From Catenulispora pinisilvae (GTDB lineage Bacteria; Actinomycetota; Actinomycetes; Streptomycetales; Catenulisporaceae), in assembly GCF_015356865.1 (NCBI RefSeq), contig NZ_JAAFZA010000079.1:1-40608 (forward strand): 40,608 nucleotides of DNA. Direction: 5' to 3'. Position 1 is the stretch's first letter. Every line of letters starts with the position of its first letter. Under the pieces are notes generated by a model, which was given only the letters and a program-made list of their open reading frames with translations, made no database searches and was not told the origin of the DNA. A program made the translations under genes and the position numbers. Shown here one piece after another: positions 15,502 to 22,940 of this stretch.

Positions 15502-16425
15502 ATGCGCACCGTCGTCACCGGAGGCTGCGGGTTCATCGGCTCGCACGTCGTGGACAAGCTCGTCGACGCCGGCCACGAGGTCGTGGTCGTGGACAGTACG
15601 ATCCGCAAGCTCAACCCGGCCGCCGAGTACCGGCAGGCCGACATCCTGGACCTGGCGCAGCTCACCAAGGCGCTGGACGGCGGCGAGGCGGTGTTCCACC
15701 TGGCCGCCGCGGCCGACGTCAACGAGGTCACCGCCGATCCGGTGCGGGCGCTGCGGCTGAACGTGGAGGGCACCGGCAACGCGCTGGAGGCCGCGCGGCG
15801 TACCGGGATGAACCGCTTCGTGCTGGCCAGCACGGTATGGGTGTACGGGGCCGCGGCCTCCGAGGGCGAGGGCGCGGACGCCGAACTGACCGAGGACGTC
15901 TCCTTCGACCTGCGCCGCAGCGGCCACCTCTACGTCGCGACCAAGCTCGCCGCCGAGATGGCGGTCCAGAGTTACCGCGAGCTGTACGGGCAGCACTTCA
16001 CGATCCTGCGCTACGGCATCCCCTACGGCCCGCGCATGCGGGACGCGCTGGTCGTGGCGAAGTTCGTGCAGGCGGCGCTGAACGGGCAGCCGATCACCAT
16101 CGCCGGCAAGGGCGAACAGACCCGCAACTACGTCTACGTCCAGGACCTGGCCGCCGCGCACGTGCTCGCGCTGTCGCCGACCGCCGAGGACGAGACGATC
16201 GCGCTGGAGGGCACCACGCCGATCTCGGTCCGGCAGATCGCCGACACCGTGGACGGCCTGCTCGGCCCGATCACCCTGGAGCAGGTCCCGGCGCGCGCCG
16301 GCGACTACGCCGGCACCCGCATCTCCAACGCCAAGGCCAAGCGGCTGCTGGGCTGGTCGCCGACGACCGGGTTCACCGAGGGCGTGCGGCGCTACGTCGA
16401 GTGGTATCGCGCCGAGGCCGGCTGA
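15502..16425 (+). CDS. NAD-dependent sugar-nucleotide epimerase/dehydratase
   Basis: A 307-residue extended SDR. The NAD-binding TGGCGFIGSH is at residues 7-16, and the catalytic pair Tyr144/Lys148 is in LYVATK, with ASTVWVYG and RYGIPYGPR segments typical of UDP-glucose 4-epimerase-like enzymes. It acts on a nucleotide sugar in the cytoplasm (epimerisation or dehydration). AAGGAGA lies 7 nt before the ATG, 24 bp after the aminotransferase stop, so they share a transcript. In other bacteria hopanoid loci include HpnA, also an extended SDR; this protein could play a similar part, but I see no proof of orthology. Confidence 0.92.
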   Translation: MRTVVTGGCGFIGSHVVDKLVDAGHEVVVVDSTIRKLNPAAEYRQADILDLAQLTKALDGGEAVFHLAAAADVNEVTADPVRALRLNVEGTGNALEAARRTGMNRFVLASTVWVYGAAASEGEGADAELTEDVSFDLRRSGHLYVATKLAAEMAVQSYRELYGQHFTILRYGIPYGPRMRDALVVAKFVQAALNGQPITIAGKGEQTRNYVYVQDLAAAHVLALSPTAEDETIALEGTTPISVRQIADTVDGLLGPITLEQVPARAGDYAGTRISNAKAKRLLGWSPTTGFTEGVRRYVEWYRAEAG

Positions 16426-16440
16426 GGCGGGGCCGGGCCG

Positions 16441-17529
16441 ATGCCGCACGCGCTGCTGCTGTCCGGGTCCCTGGGGCAGGGGCACGACGTGATGGCGGCA
16501 GCCTGCGCGGACTCGCTACACGACCGGGGGTGGACCACCTCGACGGTGGACGCGATGGCCTTGCTCGGACGGCGTTCCGGCGCCGCGGGCGAGGCCGTGT
16601 TCCGGCGCCTGCTGGCCGTCCCCGGCGTGTACGACGCCTTCCACTTCTCGGCGCTGCGCCCGGGGAACCGCCTGGCCCGCTACACCGAGAAGGCGGCGGT
16701 CTCGCGACTGGCACCGCGGGTGCGCGAGCTGCTGGACCGGGAATCGGCGGACCTGGTGGTGTCGGTGTTCGCCACGGCCGCCGGCGCGGTCGACGCGGTG
16801 CACCGCGAGGGCGTGCATGTCCCGCCGCACATGGTGTTCTGCACGGATGTCACGCCGCACCGGCTGTGGGTGCATCCGAGCACGGACCTGTTCCTGGTCA
16901 CGTCCGACACCGCGGCGGCCGGGGTGCGCCGGTATCGGCCGGACGCGGGGGTCGCTGTGGTCCCGGCGCCGCTGCGGCCCGCGTTCTACAGCCCGCCGAG
17001 CAAGGAGGCGGCGCGCGAGGAGTTCGGGATCCCGCAGGACGCCGGCTGCGTGCTGTTGATGAGCGGCGCCTGGGGGCTCGGGCCGGTTGCCGCGGCGGCG
17101 GAAGCGTTGGGGCGAGCCGGGGTGCACGTGCTGGCGGTCGCCGGACGCAACCGCGAGTTGGAGGCGCGGCTCCGCGCCGCCGAGCGCCGGGAGCCGAGGG
17201 TCCACGCGCTGGGCTACTCCGACCGGATCCCGGCCCTGATGGCGGCGGCGGACCTCATCGTCACCAGCTCGGGGGACACGTGCAGCGAGGCGCGCGCGAT
17301 CGGCCGGCGGCTGTTGCTGCTGGACGTGGTGCCGGGGCACGGCCGCGACAACCTGCAACACGAGCTGGAGCTAGGGCACGCGGACGTGACCGGCGCCGCG
17401 CCCCGGGACGTGGTGCGGGCCGCGTTGGCGGCGCTGGAGCGGCCGACGCCGCCGCCCTCGGTCGGATCGGTGCGGGCGCCGTGGGAGGCGGCTTTCGGGG
17501 CGGCGCTGAGCGGGTTGGGGCTGAGCTGA
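16441..17529 (+). CDS. MurG/MGDG-synthase-like GT-B glycosyltransferase
   Basis: A 362-residue GT-B enzyme. The N-terminal SGSLGQGHDVMAAA matches the (S/G)xxGxGH loop of MGDG synthase and MurG-like transferases; FCTDVTPHRLWVHP is the second conserved block. The C-terminal nucleotide-sugar domain has LLMSGAWGLG and the donor-binding ITSSGDTCSEARAIG equivalent (VTSSGDTCSEA). Enzymes of this type move a hexose or N-acetylhexosamine onto a lipid at the inner membrane face. It follows the epimerase after 15 bp. With a NodB deacetylase and the hopanoid genes next door, a lipid acceptor such as a hopanoid polyol is plausible, though a diacylglycerol or polyprenol acceptor is possible. Its stop codon is inside a tandem repeat. 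Confidence 0.88.
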   Translation: MPHALLLSGSLGQGHDVMAAACADSLHDRGWTTSTVDAMALLGRRSGAAGEAVFRRLLAVPGVYDAFHFSALRPGNRLARYTEKAAVSRLAPRVRELLDRESADLVVSVFATAAGAVDAVHREGVHVPPHMVFCTDVTPHRLWVHPSTDLFLVTSDTAAAGVRRYRPDAGVAVVPAPLRPAFYSPPSKEAAREEFGIPQDAGCVLLMSGAWGLGPVAAAAEALGRAGVHVLAVAGRNRELEARLRAAERREPRVHALGYSDRIPALMAAADLIVTSSGDTCSEARAIGRRLLLLDVVPGHGRDNLQHELELGHADVTGAAPRDVVRAALAALERPTPPPSVGSVRAPWEAAFGAALSGLGLS

Positions 17530-17591
17530 TGCTTACTCCACTGACGCTTGCTCCAGCTGAGCTGATGCTTGCTCCGCTGGTGCCTACTCCA
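17520..17591. repeat. Two 36-bp tandem copies (each of 15-bp subunits) over the glycosyltransferase stop
   Basis: Copies at 17520-17555 and 17556-17591 both start gctgagctgatgctt. Each 36-mer is built from two related 15-bp subunits (ctgatgcttactcca type) plus gctgag. The gene's TGA (17527-17529) is inside the first copy. Confidence 0.85.
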
Positions 17592-17594
17592 ACG

Positions 17595-17678
17595 GAGTCA
17601 CCTCAAGAGCTCCCGGACCCGCCTCAAGAGCTCCGGGAGTCACCTCAAGAACTGCGGGAGTCACCTCAAGAGCCGCCT
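17595..17678. repeat. 21-bp tandem repeat next to the deacetylase stop
   Basis: Four units begin at 17595, 17616, 17637 and 17658, consensus gagtcacctcaagagctccg plus one base. The array runs directly into the stop codon of the minus-strand deacetylase (17678-17680), and each unit repeats the cctca (TGAGG on the coding strand) seen at that stop. Confidence 0.85.
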
Positions 17679-18397
17679 CAGAAGTGTTCCGCCAGCGATC
17701 CCACATCCCACCCGGCGCCCCGGCAGCTCTCCACGATCCCCGGCACCGCCGCCAACGTCGTCCGCCAAGCATCGCCCCGGCCGTCCGGCGCCGTGTCGTG
17801 CAACAACACTGTCGTCCCGCCGCGCACCGACCCGAGCACCGTCTCCCGAACCTCCGCGACCGAGCGCTGCTCCTCCCAGTCCTTCCCCCACGCGCCCCAC
17901 AGCACCGGCCGCAGCTCAGCCCGTCGCGCAGCCCGCCACAACCCTGTGGTCAGCACCCCGAACGGGGGCCGGAACCACGTCGGCTGGGCCCCCGAGGCCT
18001 GCTCCACCACATCGCGCGCCAACCGCAGCTCGGTCACGTCCCGCTGCGGATGCGGCAGCCACTGCGGCTCGTGCGTCCAGCCGTGCACCGCGATCTCGTG
18101 CCCGCGCGCCGCCGTCTCGGCCACCACCTCCGGATGCCGGGCCACCCGCGCGCCCAGCACGAAGAAGGTCGCGCGCACTCCGAGCTCGTCCAGCAGGTCC
18201 AGGAAGTACGGAGTGCTGACCGGGTCGGGGCCGTCGTCGAAGGTCAGTGCCACGTGGCCAGCCCGGCCGCGCGCCGCCAGGCCCGGCATCAGCCGGTCGC
18301 GCAGGGGCGGCAGCCAGCTCGCGGCGGGGCCGATATGGGCCAGGCCGAGGGTGGCCAGGCCGACCGCCGCGCCCGTCGCGACAGTCACCGAACGCAT
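17678..18397 (-). CDS. Polysaccharide deacetylase (NodB/CE4 family), membrane-associated
   Basis: A 239-residue protein starting MRSVTVATGAAVGLATLGLAHIG, a single hydrophobic segment that would anchor or export it. The NodB domain follows: LTFDDGPD with Asp54/Asp55, metal ligands His105 and His109 in VHGWTHE, RPPFG, and a C-terminal LLHDTAPDG. It hydrolyses N-acetyl groups from amino sugars. ATG 18397 is taken because GGGAAGG is upstream; the longer frame adds a non-conserved leader. It is divergent from hpnC (164-bp gap) and ends against the glycosyltransferase gene. Glycosyl transfer followed by deacetylation is the logic of HpnI/HpnK in glucosaminyl-hopanoid synthesis, so this may be a non-homologous counterpart; peptidoglycan or another glycan is the alternative. 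Confidence 0.9.
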   Translation of the reverse strand: MRSVTVATGAAVGLATLGLAHIGPAASWLPPLRDRLMPGLAARGRAGHVALTFDDGPDPVSTPYFLDLLDELGVRATFFVLGARVARHPEVVAETAARGHEIAVHGWTHEPQWLPHPQRDVTELRLARDVVEQASGAQPTWFRPPFGVLTTGLWRAARRAELRPVLWGAWGKDWEEQRSVAEVRETVLGSVRGGTTVLLHDTAPDGRGDAWRTTLAAVPGIVESCRGAGWDVGSLAEHF

Positions 18398-18561
18398 GCC
18401 CGGCACCTTCCCGCCGCGGCGCCGCTCACACCCCGGCGGAAACGGCCGAATCAACAACTTTCCGCGTGCCGAGCCGCTGGGGACCCTCGAATGGATCAGG
18501 AAAAGGGGACGGAAGGGCCGAGTGCTGATTGCGTTGCTGGAGAGGCGAAGGGATTCCACTG

Positions 18562-19476
18562 ATGCTGAAGGCCAGCCGGCTCGACACCCCTAGCGGGCCC
18601 GGCCCGCGGGCGGCGGGCGCTCTCGGCGCGGGCGCGGGCTCGGGCGACCCGGCCATGCCGCCCGAGCGGACGATCCGGGAGAACTTCCCGGTCGCGCTGC
18701 GCATCCTCCCGGCCCGGCACCGGGCGGCGCTCGGCGCCGTCTACCGGTTCGCCCGCCTGATCGACGACATCGGGGACGAGGCGCCGCCGGACGACCGCGG
18801 CCGGCTGTTCGACCAGGTCGACCGGGACATCGACCGGATCTACGCCGGCACCGCGCCGGAGCTGCCCGCGCTGCGCGCCATCGGCGCCGTGGCCCGCGAA
18901 CACGGCATCCCGCAGGCACCGCTGCGCAAGCTGGTCCAGGCCAACCGGCAGGACCAGGAGATCCACCGCTACGCCAGCTGGGACCAGCTCGTCGAGTACT
19001 GCGCCCTGTCCGCCGACCCGGTGGGCCACCTGGTGCTGCACGTCTTCGACGCCGCGAGCCCCGAGCGGCTGGCGCTGTCCGACCACATCTGCACCGCGCT
19101 CCAGGTCATCGAGCACTGCCAGGACGTCGCCGAGGACTTCGACGACGGCCGGGTCTACCTGCCCGCCGACGACCTGCGGCTGTTCGGCTGCACCGACGCC
19201 GACCTGGGCGCCGCCACCACCCCGACCCGGCTGCGCGGCGTCGTGGCGCGCAACGCCGACCGCGCCGCCGAGCTGCTGGACGCCGGCGCCCCGCTGATCG
19301 GCAAGCTCGACGGCTGGGCCCGGATCGCGGTGGCCGGCTACCTGGCCGGCGGCCGCGCCACCCTGGCGGCGCTGCGCGGCGGCGCCTACGACGTGCACGC
19401 CGCCCGCCTGCGCCCGAGCCGCGCCCGGACGCTCGGCGAAGCACTGCTGATCCTCGGAAGGGACGTTGCCAAGTGA
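18562..19476 (+). CDS. hpnC: Hydroxysqualene synthase HpnC (squalene/phytoene synthase family)
   Basis: A 304-residue head-to-head prenyl synthase-like enzyme. First aspartate-rich motif ARLIDDIGDE (Asp68, 69, 72), second motif HCQDVAEDFDDGRVYLP. HpnC converts presqualene diphosphate to hydroxysqualene in the three-step HpnD-HpnC-HpnE route to squalene. The ATG at 18562 has AAGGG 9 nt upstream and adds a variable Ala/Gly/Pro leader; MPPERT at 18655 is an alternative start that matches the conserved core. It is the first gene of the operon and its stop overlaps hpnD by 4 bp (GTGA). Confidence 0.94.
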   Translation: MLKASRLDTPSGPGPRAAGALGAGAGSGDPAMPPERTIRENFPVALRILPARHRAALGAVYRFARLIDDIGDEAPPDDRGRLFDQVDRDIDRIYAGTAPELPALRAIGAVAREHGIPQAPLRKLVQANRQDQEIHRYASWDQLVEYCALSADPVGHLVLHVFDAASPERLALSDHICTALQVIEHCQDVAEDFDDGRVYLPADDLRLFGCTDADLGAATTPTRLRGVVARNADRAAELLDAGAPLIGKLDGWARIAVAGYLAGGRATLAALRGGAYDVHAARLRPSRARTLGEALLILGRDVAK

Positions 19477-20351
19477 GCAGTCAGAGCATGGATCCGGAAG
19501 CCGCCTACGAGTACTGCGAACGGGTGGTCCGCGCCCGGGCCCGCAACTTCGCCTACGGGATCCGGCTGCTGCCCACCACCAAGCGCCAGGCCCTGTCGGC
19601 GGTCTACGCCTTCGCCCGGCGCGTCGACGACATCGGCGACGGCTCGCAGACCCGCGGCGAGCGCCTGGCCCAGCTGACCACCGCCCGCGAGGAACTGCAC
19701 CACATCGACGACCACCCCGAGGACCCGGTCCTGGTCGCGCTGGCCGACGCCGCCCGCCGGCACCCGATCCCGCTGGCCGCCTTCGACGAGCTCATCGACG
19801 GCTGCGAGGCCGACGTCCGCGGCACCGACTACGCCACCGCCGACGAGCTGACCTTCTACTGCCGCTGCGTCGCCGGCTCCATCGGCCGGCTCTCCCTGGG
19901 CGTCTACGGCGTCGACCCGGCGCGCCAGCAGGAAGCCTCCGAGTACGCCGACTCCCTCGGCGTCGCGCTCCAGCTCACCAACATCCTGCGCGACGTGCGC
20001 GAGGACGGCCTGATGGGCCGGGTCTACCTGCCGGCCGACGAATTGGTCCGGCACGGCTGCACCCTGAAGATCGACGAACACGGCCGCTTCGTCGACTCCG
20101 AGGCCGACCTCGCGGCCCTGGTCCGGGACCAGGCGGCGCGCGCCCGGGGCTGGTACGACACCGGCCTGAAGCTGCTGCCGCTGCTGGACCGGCGCAGCGC
20201 GGCCTGCACGGCGGCGATGGCCGGCATCTACCGGCGGCTGCTGCTGCGCATCGCCGAGCAGCCGATCAGCGCCCTGAACGCCCGGATGTCGCTGCCGGCC
20301 TGGGAAAAGGGAGTGGTCGCGGCCCGCGCGCTGGCGGGGGTGACGCCGTGA
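19473..20351 (+). CDS. hpnD: Presqualene diphosphate synthase HpnD
   Basis: A 292-residue squalene/phytoene synthase-family protein with both complete aspartate-rich motifs, ARRVDDIGD and NILRDVREDG, and the RVYLPADEL segment after the second. It joins two farnesyl diphosphates to presqualene diphosphate. It begins with a GTG that overlaps the hpnC stop and ends in a GTGA overlap with hpnE, so all three squalene enzymes are translationally coupled. The pairing of two family members with an FAD-dependent partner identifies the HpnCDE route and not a single squalene synthase. Confidence 0.95.
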   Translation: MSSQSMDPEAAYEYCERVVRARARNFAYGIRLLPTTKRQALSAVYAFARRVDDIGDGSQTRGERLAQLTTAREELHHIDDHPEDPVLVALADAARRHPIPLAAFDELIDGCEADVRGTDYATADELTFYCRCVAGSIGRLSLGVYGVDPARQQEASEYADSLGVALQLTNILRDVREDGLMGRVYLPADELVRHGCTLKIDEHGRFVDSEADLAALVRDQAARARGWYDTGLKLLPLLDRRSAACTAAMAGIYRRLLLRIAEQPISALNARMSLPAWEKGVVAARALAGVTP

Positions 20352-21919
20352 GCGTCGCGGTCGTCGGCGGTGGCCTGGCCGGAATCGCGGCGGCGGTCGC
20401 GCTCCAGGAGTCGGGCATCGACGTGGAGTTGTACGAGGCGCGCCCGCGCCTGGGCGGCGCCACGCACTCCTTCCAGCGCGCGTCCTCCGGCGGCTGCCCG
20501 GACCTGACCGTGGACAACGGCCAGCACGTGATGCTGCGCGCGTTCACCGCCTACCGCGGCCTGCTGGACCGGCTCGGCACCGGGGACGGCATCACCATCC
20601 AGGACCGCTTCGACCTGCGCATCCTGACCCCCGACGCCCGCCCCGACTCCAAGCTGCGCCGAACCCGGCTGCCCGGACCGCTGCATCTGCTCCCGGCCCT
20701 GGCCACCTACTCCCTGCTGGACCCGGCCGAGCGGCTGCGCGCTGCCTCGGCCTCGCTCGCGCTGGGCAAGCTGGACCCGGCCGACCCGGAGCTGGACGCG
20801 GTCAGCCTCGGCGAGTGGCTCGACCGGCACGGCCAGAACGACCGGGCCCGCCGCTACCTGTGGGAGCTGTTCGTCACCGCCGCGCTGAACTGCGGGGTGG
20901 ACGAGGCCTCGCTCGGGCTGTCGGCGATGGTGATCCAGAAGGCGCTGCTCGGCCGGGCCGACGCCGCCGACATCGGCGTCCCGGCCATCCCGCTCGGCGA
21001 GCTGCACGGCCGCGCGGCCGAGAAGGCGCTGCGCGGCGTGCACCTGAAGACCAAGGTCGAGCAGGTCGTCTCCGGGACCCGGCTGGTCGTCGACGGCTTC
21101 CCGGTGGACGCCGAGGCGGTGATCGTCGCGGTGCCGCACCCGGCCGCCGCCGCGCTGGTGCCGCCGCAGGCCTGCCCGGACCGGGAACGCTGGGCCGGAC
21201 TGGCGTCCTCGCCGATCGTCGACGTGCACGTGCTCTACGACCGCCCCGTTTTCGACCGGCCGTTCGCGGCGGTCGTCGACTCGCCGGTGCAGTGGGTCTT
21301 CGACCGCACCAGGGCCGCGGGCCTGGGCCAGACCCACGGCCAGTACATCAGCAGCGTCGTGTCGGCGGCCGGGCAGTGGATCGACGCGCCGGTCGCCGAC
21401 ATCCGCGAGGTCTTCCTCCCGGCGCTGGCCGAGGTCATGCCGCGCACCCGGCGCGCGGAGGTCGCCGAGTTCTTCGTCACCCGGGAACGGCACGCCACGT
21501 TCCGCCAGGCTCCCGGCTCGGCGGCCCTGCGTCCGTCGGCTGGGACCGGCGTACCAGGGCTCTTCCTGGCCGGCGCGTGGACCGCCACGGGCTGGCCGGA
21601 CACGATGGAGGGCGCGGTCCGCAGCGGACTGACGGCCGCCGCGTTGTGCCGTCGCCACCTGGAGGACCGGGAGAACCGGGAGAACCGGGAGAACCTGGAG
21701 AACCTGGAGAAGGCGTCCGGTTCCGATTCCCGGCCGGGAACGCTCGACGGCTGGCGCCTGGCCGGGCCGGAGCAGCAGGGACGGCCGATCGGTATGACCC
21801 ACCCTTCCCGTCTCGCCGGGCCCGCCCCCGAGCTGTTTCGCGATTCCCGTCCCCATCCCGCGGCTCCGGACACCGGCAATCGGAACCAGGCGCCCTGGCA
21901 GAAAGGCAACGACCGATGA
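20348..21919 (+). CDS. hpnE: Hydroxysqualene dehydroxylase HpnE (FAD-dependent), with long C-terminal tail
   Basis: A 523-residue flavoprotein. The N-terminal dinucleotide motif VVGGGLAGIAAAVAL (residues 4-18) and EARPRLGGATHSF are those of the phytoene-desaturase-like squalene-associated enzymes; GLFLAGAWTATGWPDTMEGAVRSG is the conserved C-terminal FAD motif. It reduces hydroxysqualene to squalene. The conserved core ends near residue 438 (LCRRHLE). About 85 further residues follow, beginning with a repeated ENRENRENLENLE made by a 9-bp tandem repeat and then low-complexity sequence; the frame runs on until an ATGA overlap with the polyprenyl synthase gene. The tail is not part of the usual family and probably arose by extension past an older stop. 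Confidence 0.93.
   Translation: MSVAVVGGGLAGIAAAVALQESGIDVELYEARPRLGGATHSFQRASSGGCPDLTVDNGQHVMLRAFTAYRGLLDRLGTGDGITIQDRFDLRILTPDARPDSKLRRTRLPGPLHLLPALATYSLLDPAERLRAASASLALGKLDPADPELDAVSLGEWLDRHGQNDRARRYLWELFVTAALNCGVDEASLGLSAMVIQKALLGRADAADIGVPAIPLGELHGRAAEKALRGVHLKTKVEQVVSGTRLVVDGFPVDAEAVIVAVPHPAAAALVPPQACPDRERWAGLASSPIVDVHVLYDRPVFDRPFAAVVDSPVQWVFDRTRAAGLGQTHGQYISSVVSAAGQWIDAPVADIREVFLPALAEVMPRTRRAEVAEFFVTRERHATFRQAPGSAALRPSAGTGVPGLFLAGAWTATGWPDTMEGAVRSGLTAAALCRRHLEDRENRENRENLENLEKASGSDSRPGTLDGWRLAGPEQQGRPIGMTHPSRLAGPAPELFRDSRPHPAAPDTGNRNQAPWQKGNDR
21662..21706. repeat. 9-bp in-frame tandem repeat in hpnE
   Basis: Five units of gagaaccgg type (21662, 21671, 21680, 21689, 21698) encode repeated E-(D/N)-(R/L) triplets at the point where the conserved HpnE core ends. 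Confidence 0.85.
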
Positions 21920-22932
21920 CAGTCGTCCCGCACGCCGTCACCGCCGGCCGTGAACAGGTCGAGGCCGCCATGCGCGCCGCGGTCGAGCGGCTGGACCCGC
22001 GCATGCGCCGGGTCGCCGCGTACCACTTCGGCTGGGTCGAGGCCGACGGCTCGGTCCCGCGCGGCCCGGCCGGCGGCAAGGCCCTGCGGCCCGCGATGGC
22101 GCTGCTGTCCGGCCGGGCCGCCGGTGCCGACATGGCGCGCGTGGTGCCGGCCGCGGTGGCGGTCGAGTTCGTGCACGCCTTCTCGCTGCTGCACGACGAC
22201 GTCATGGACAACGACCGGATGCGCCGGCACCGCCCGGCCGCCTGGACCGTCTTCGGCGTCCCGGCCGCGATCCTGGCCGGCGACGCGCTCCTGGCGCTGG
22301 CCGAGGAGGTGCTGCTGGACCGGGCCACGGCCGGGGCGCACCGCGCGGCCCGGCACATAGCCGCGACCACCCGCAAACTCATCGCCGGGCAGGCCCTGGA
22401 CCTGGGCTTCGAGTCCCGCACCGACGTCAGCCTGGACGAGTGCACGGTGATGTCGATGGACAAGACCGCGGCGCTGTTCGCCTGCTCCTGCTCGATCGGC
22501 GCGGTCCTGGCCGAGGCCCCGAACCGGCTGGCGCTGGCGCTGTCCGGGTTCGGTGAGGAACTGGGCATGGCCTTCCAGCTCATCGACGACCTGCTCGGCA
22601 TCTGGGGCCGCCCGGAGGTCACCGGCAAGCCGGTGCTCAACGACCTGCGCTCGCGCAAGAAGTCGCTCCCGGTGACCGCGGCCCTGAGCTCCGGCACCCC
22701 GGCCGCGGCGAAGCTCTTGACGCTCTACACACAGACCGCGCCGCTGGACGAACAGCAGCTGGTCCAGGCCGCGGCGCTGATCGAGGAGGCCGGCGGCCGC
22801 AGCTGGGCCGAGTCCGCCGCCGACGCCCGCATCGCCGCCGCCGAGGCCCGGCTGGCCGAGGCCGACATCCCGGGCGACGTGCGGGCCGAGTTCCTGGCCG
22901 TCGCCCGCTTCGTCACCCATCGGGATAACTAG
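21916..22932 (+). CDS. Polyprenyl diphosphate synthase of the hopanoid operon
   Basis: A 338-residue trans-isoprenyl diphosphate synthase. The first aspartate-rich motif is LLHDDVMDND (Asp94, 95, 98), followed by a substrate-binding basic region RMRRHRP. The second region is QLIDDLLGIWG (Asp224, 225), in which the last Asp of DDxxD is replaced, as is common in actinobacterial relatives. GGKALRPAM is the IPP-binding Lys/Arg region. It most likely supplies farnesyl diphosphate for HpnD. The amino acids before the first motif suggest a short to medium chain product but do not prove C15. The ATG overlaps the hpnE stop by 4 bp. Equivalent genes sit at this place in Streptomyces hopanoid clusters. 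Confidence 0.93.
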   Translation: MTVVPHAVTAGREQVEAAMRAAVERLDPRMRRVAAYHFGWVEADGSVPRGPAGGKALRPAMALLSGRAAGADMARVVPAAVAVEFVHAFSLLHDDVMDNDRMRRHRPAAWTVFGVPAAILAGDALLALAEEVLLDRATAGAHRAARHIAATTRKLIAGQALDLGFESRTDVSLDECTVMSMDKTAALFACSCSIGAVLAEAPNRLALALSGFGEELGMAFQLIDDLLGIWGRPEVTGKPVLNDLRSRKKSLPVTAALSSGTPAAAKLLTLYTQTAPLDEQQLVQAAALIEEAGGRSWAESAADARIAAAEARLAEADIPGDVRAEFLAVARFVTHRDN

Positions 22933-22940
22933 GGGAAACC

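Noticed and set aside
17595-17678. CRISPR-like array
   Set aside because: The 21-bp units are directly adjacent with no unique spacers and there are no cas genes; it is a simple tandem repeat.
14787-18593. A 1268-codon open plus-strand frame
   Set aside because: It overlaps the aminotransferase, epimerase, glycosyltransferase and deacetylase genes in another frame. Its composition is shadow-like; only the repeat part (17530-17680) is of interest, as repeat.
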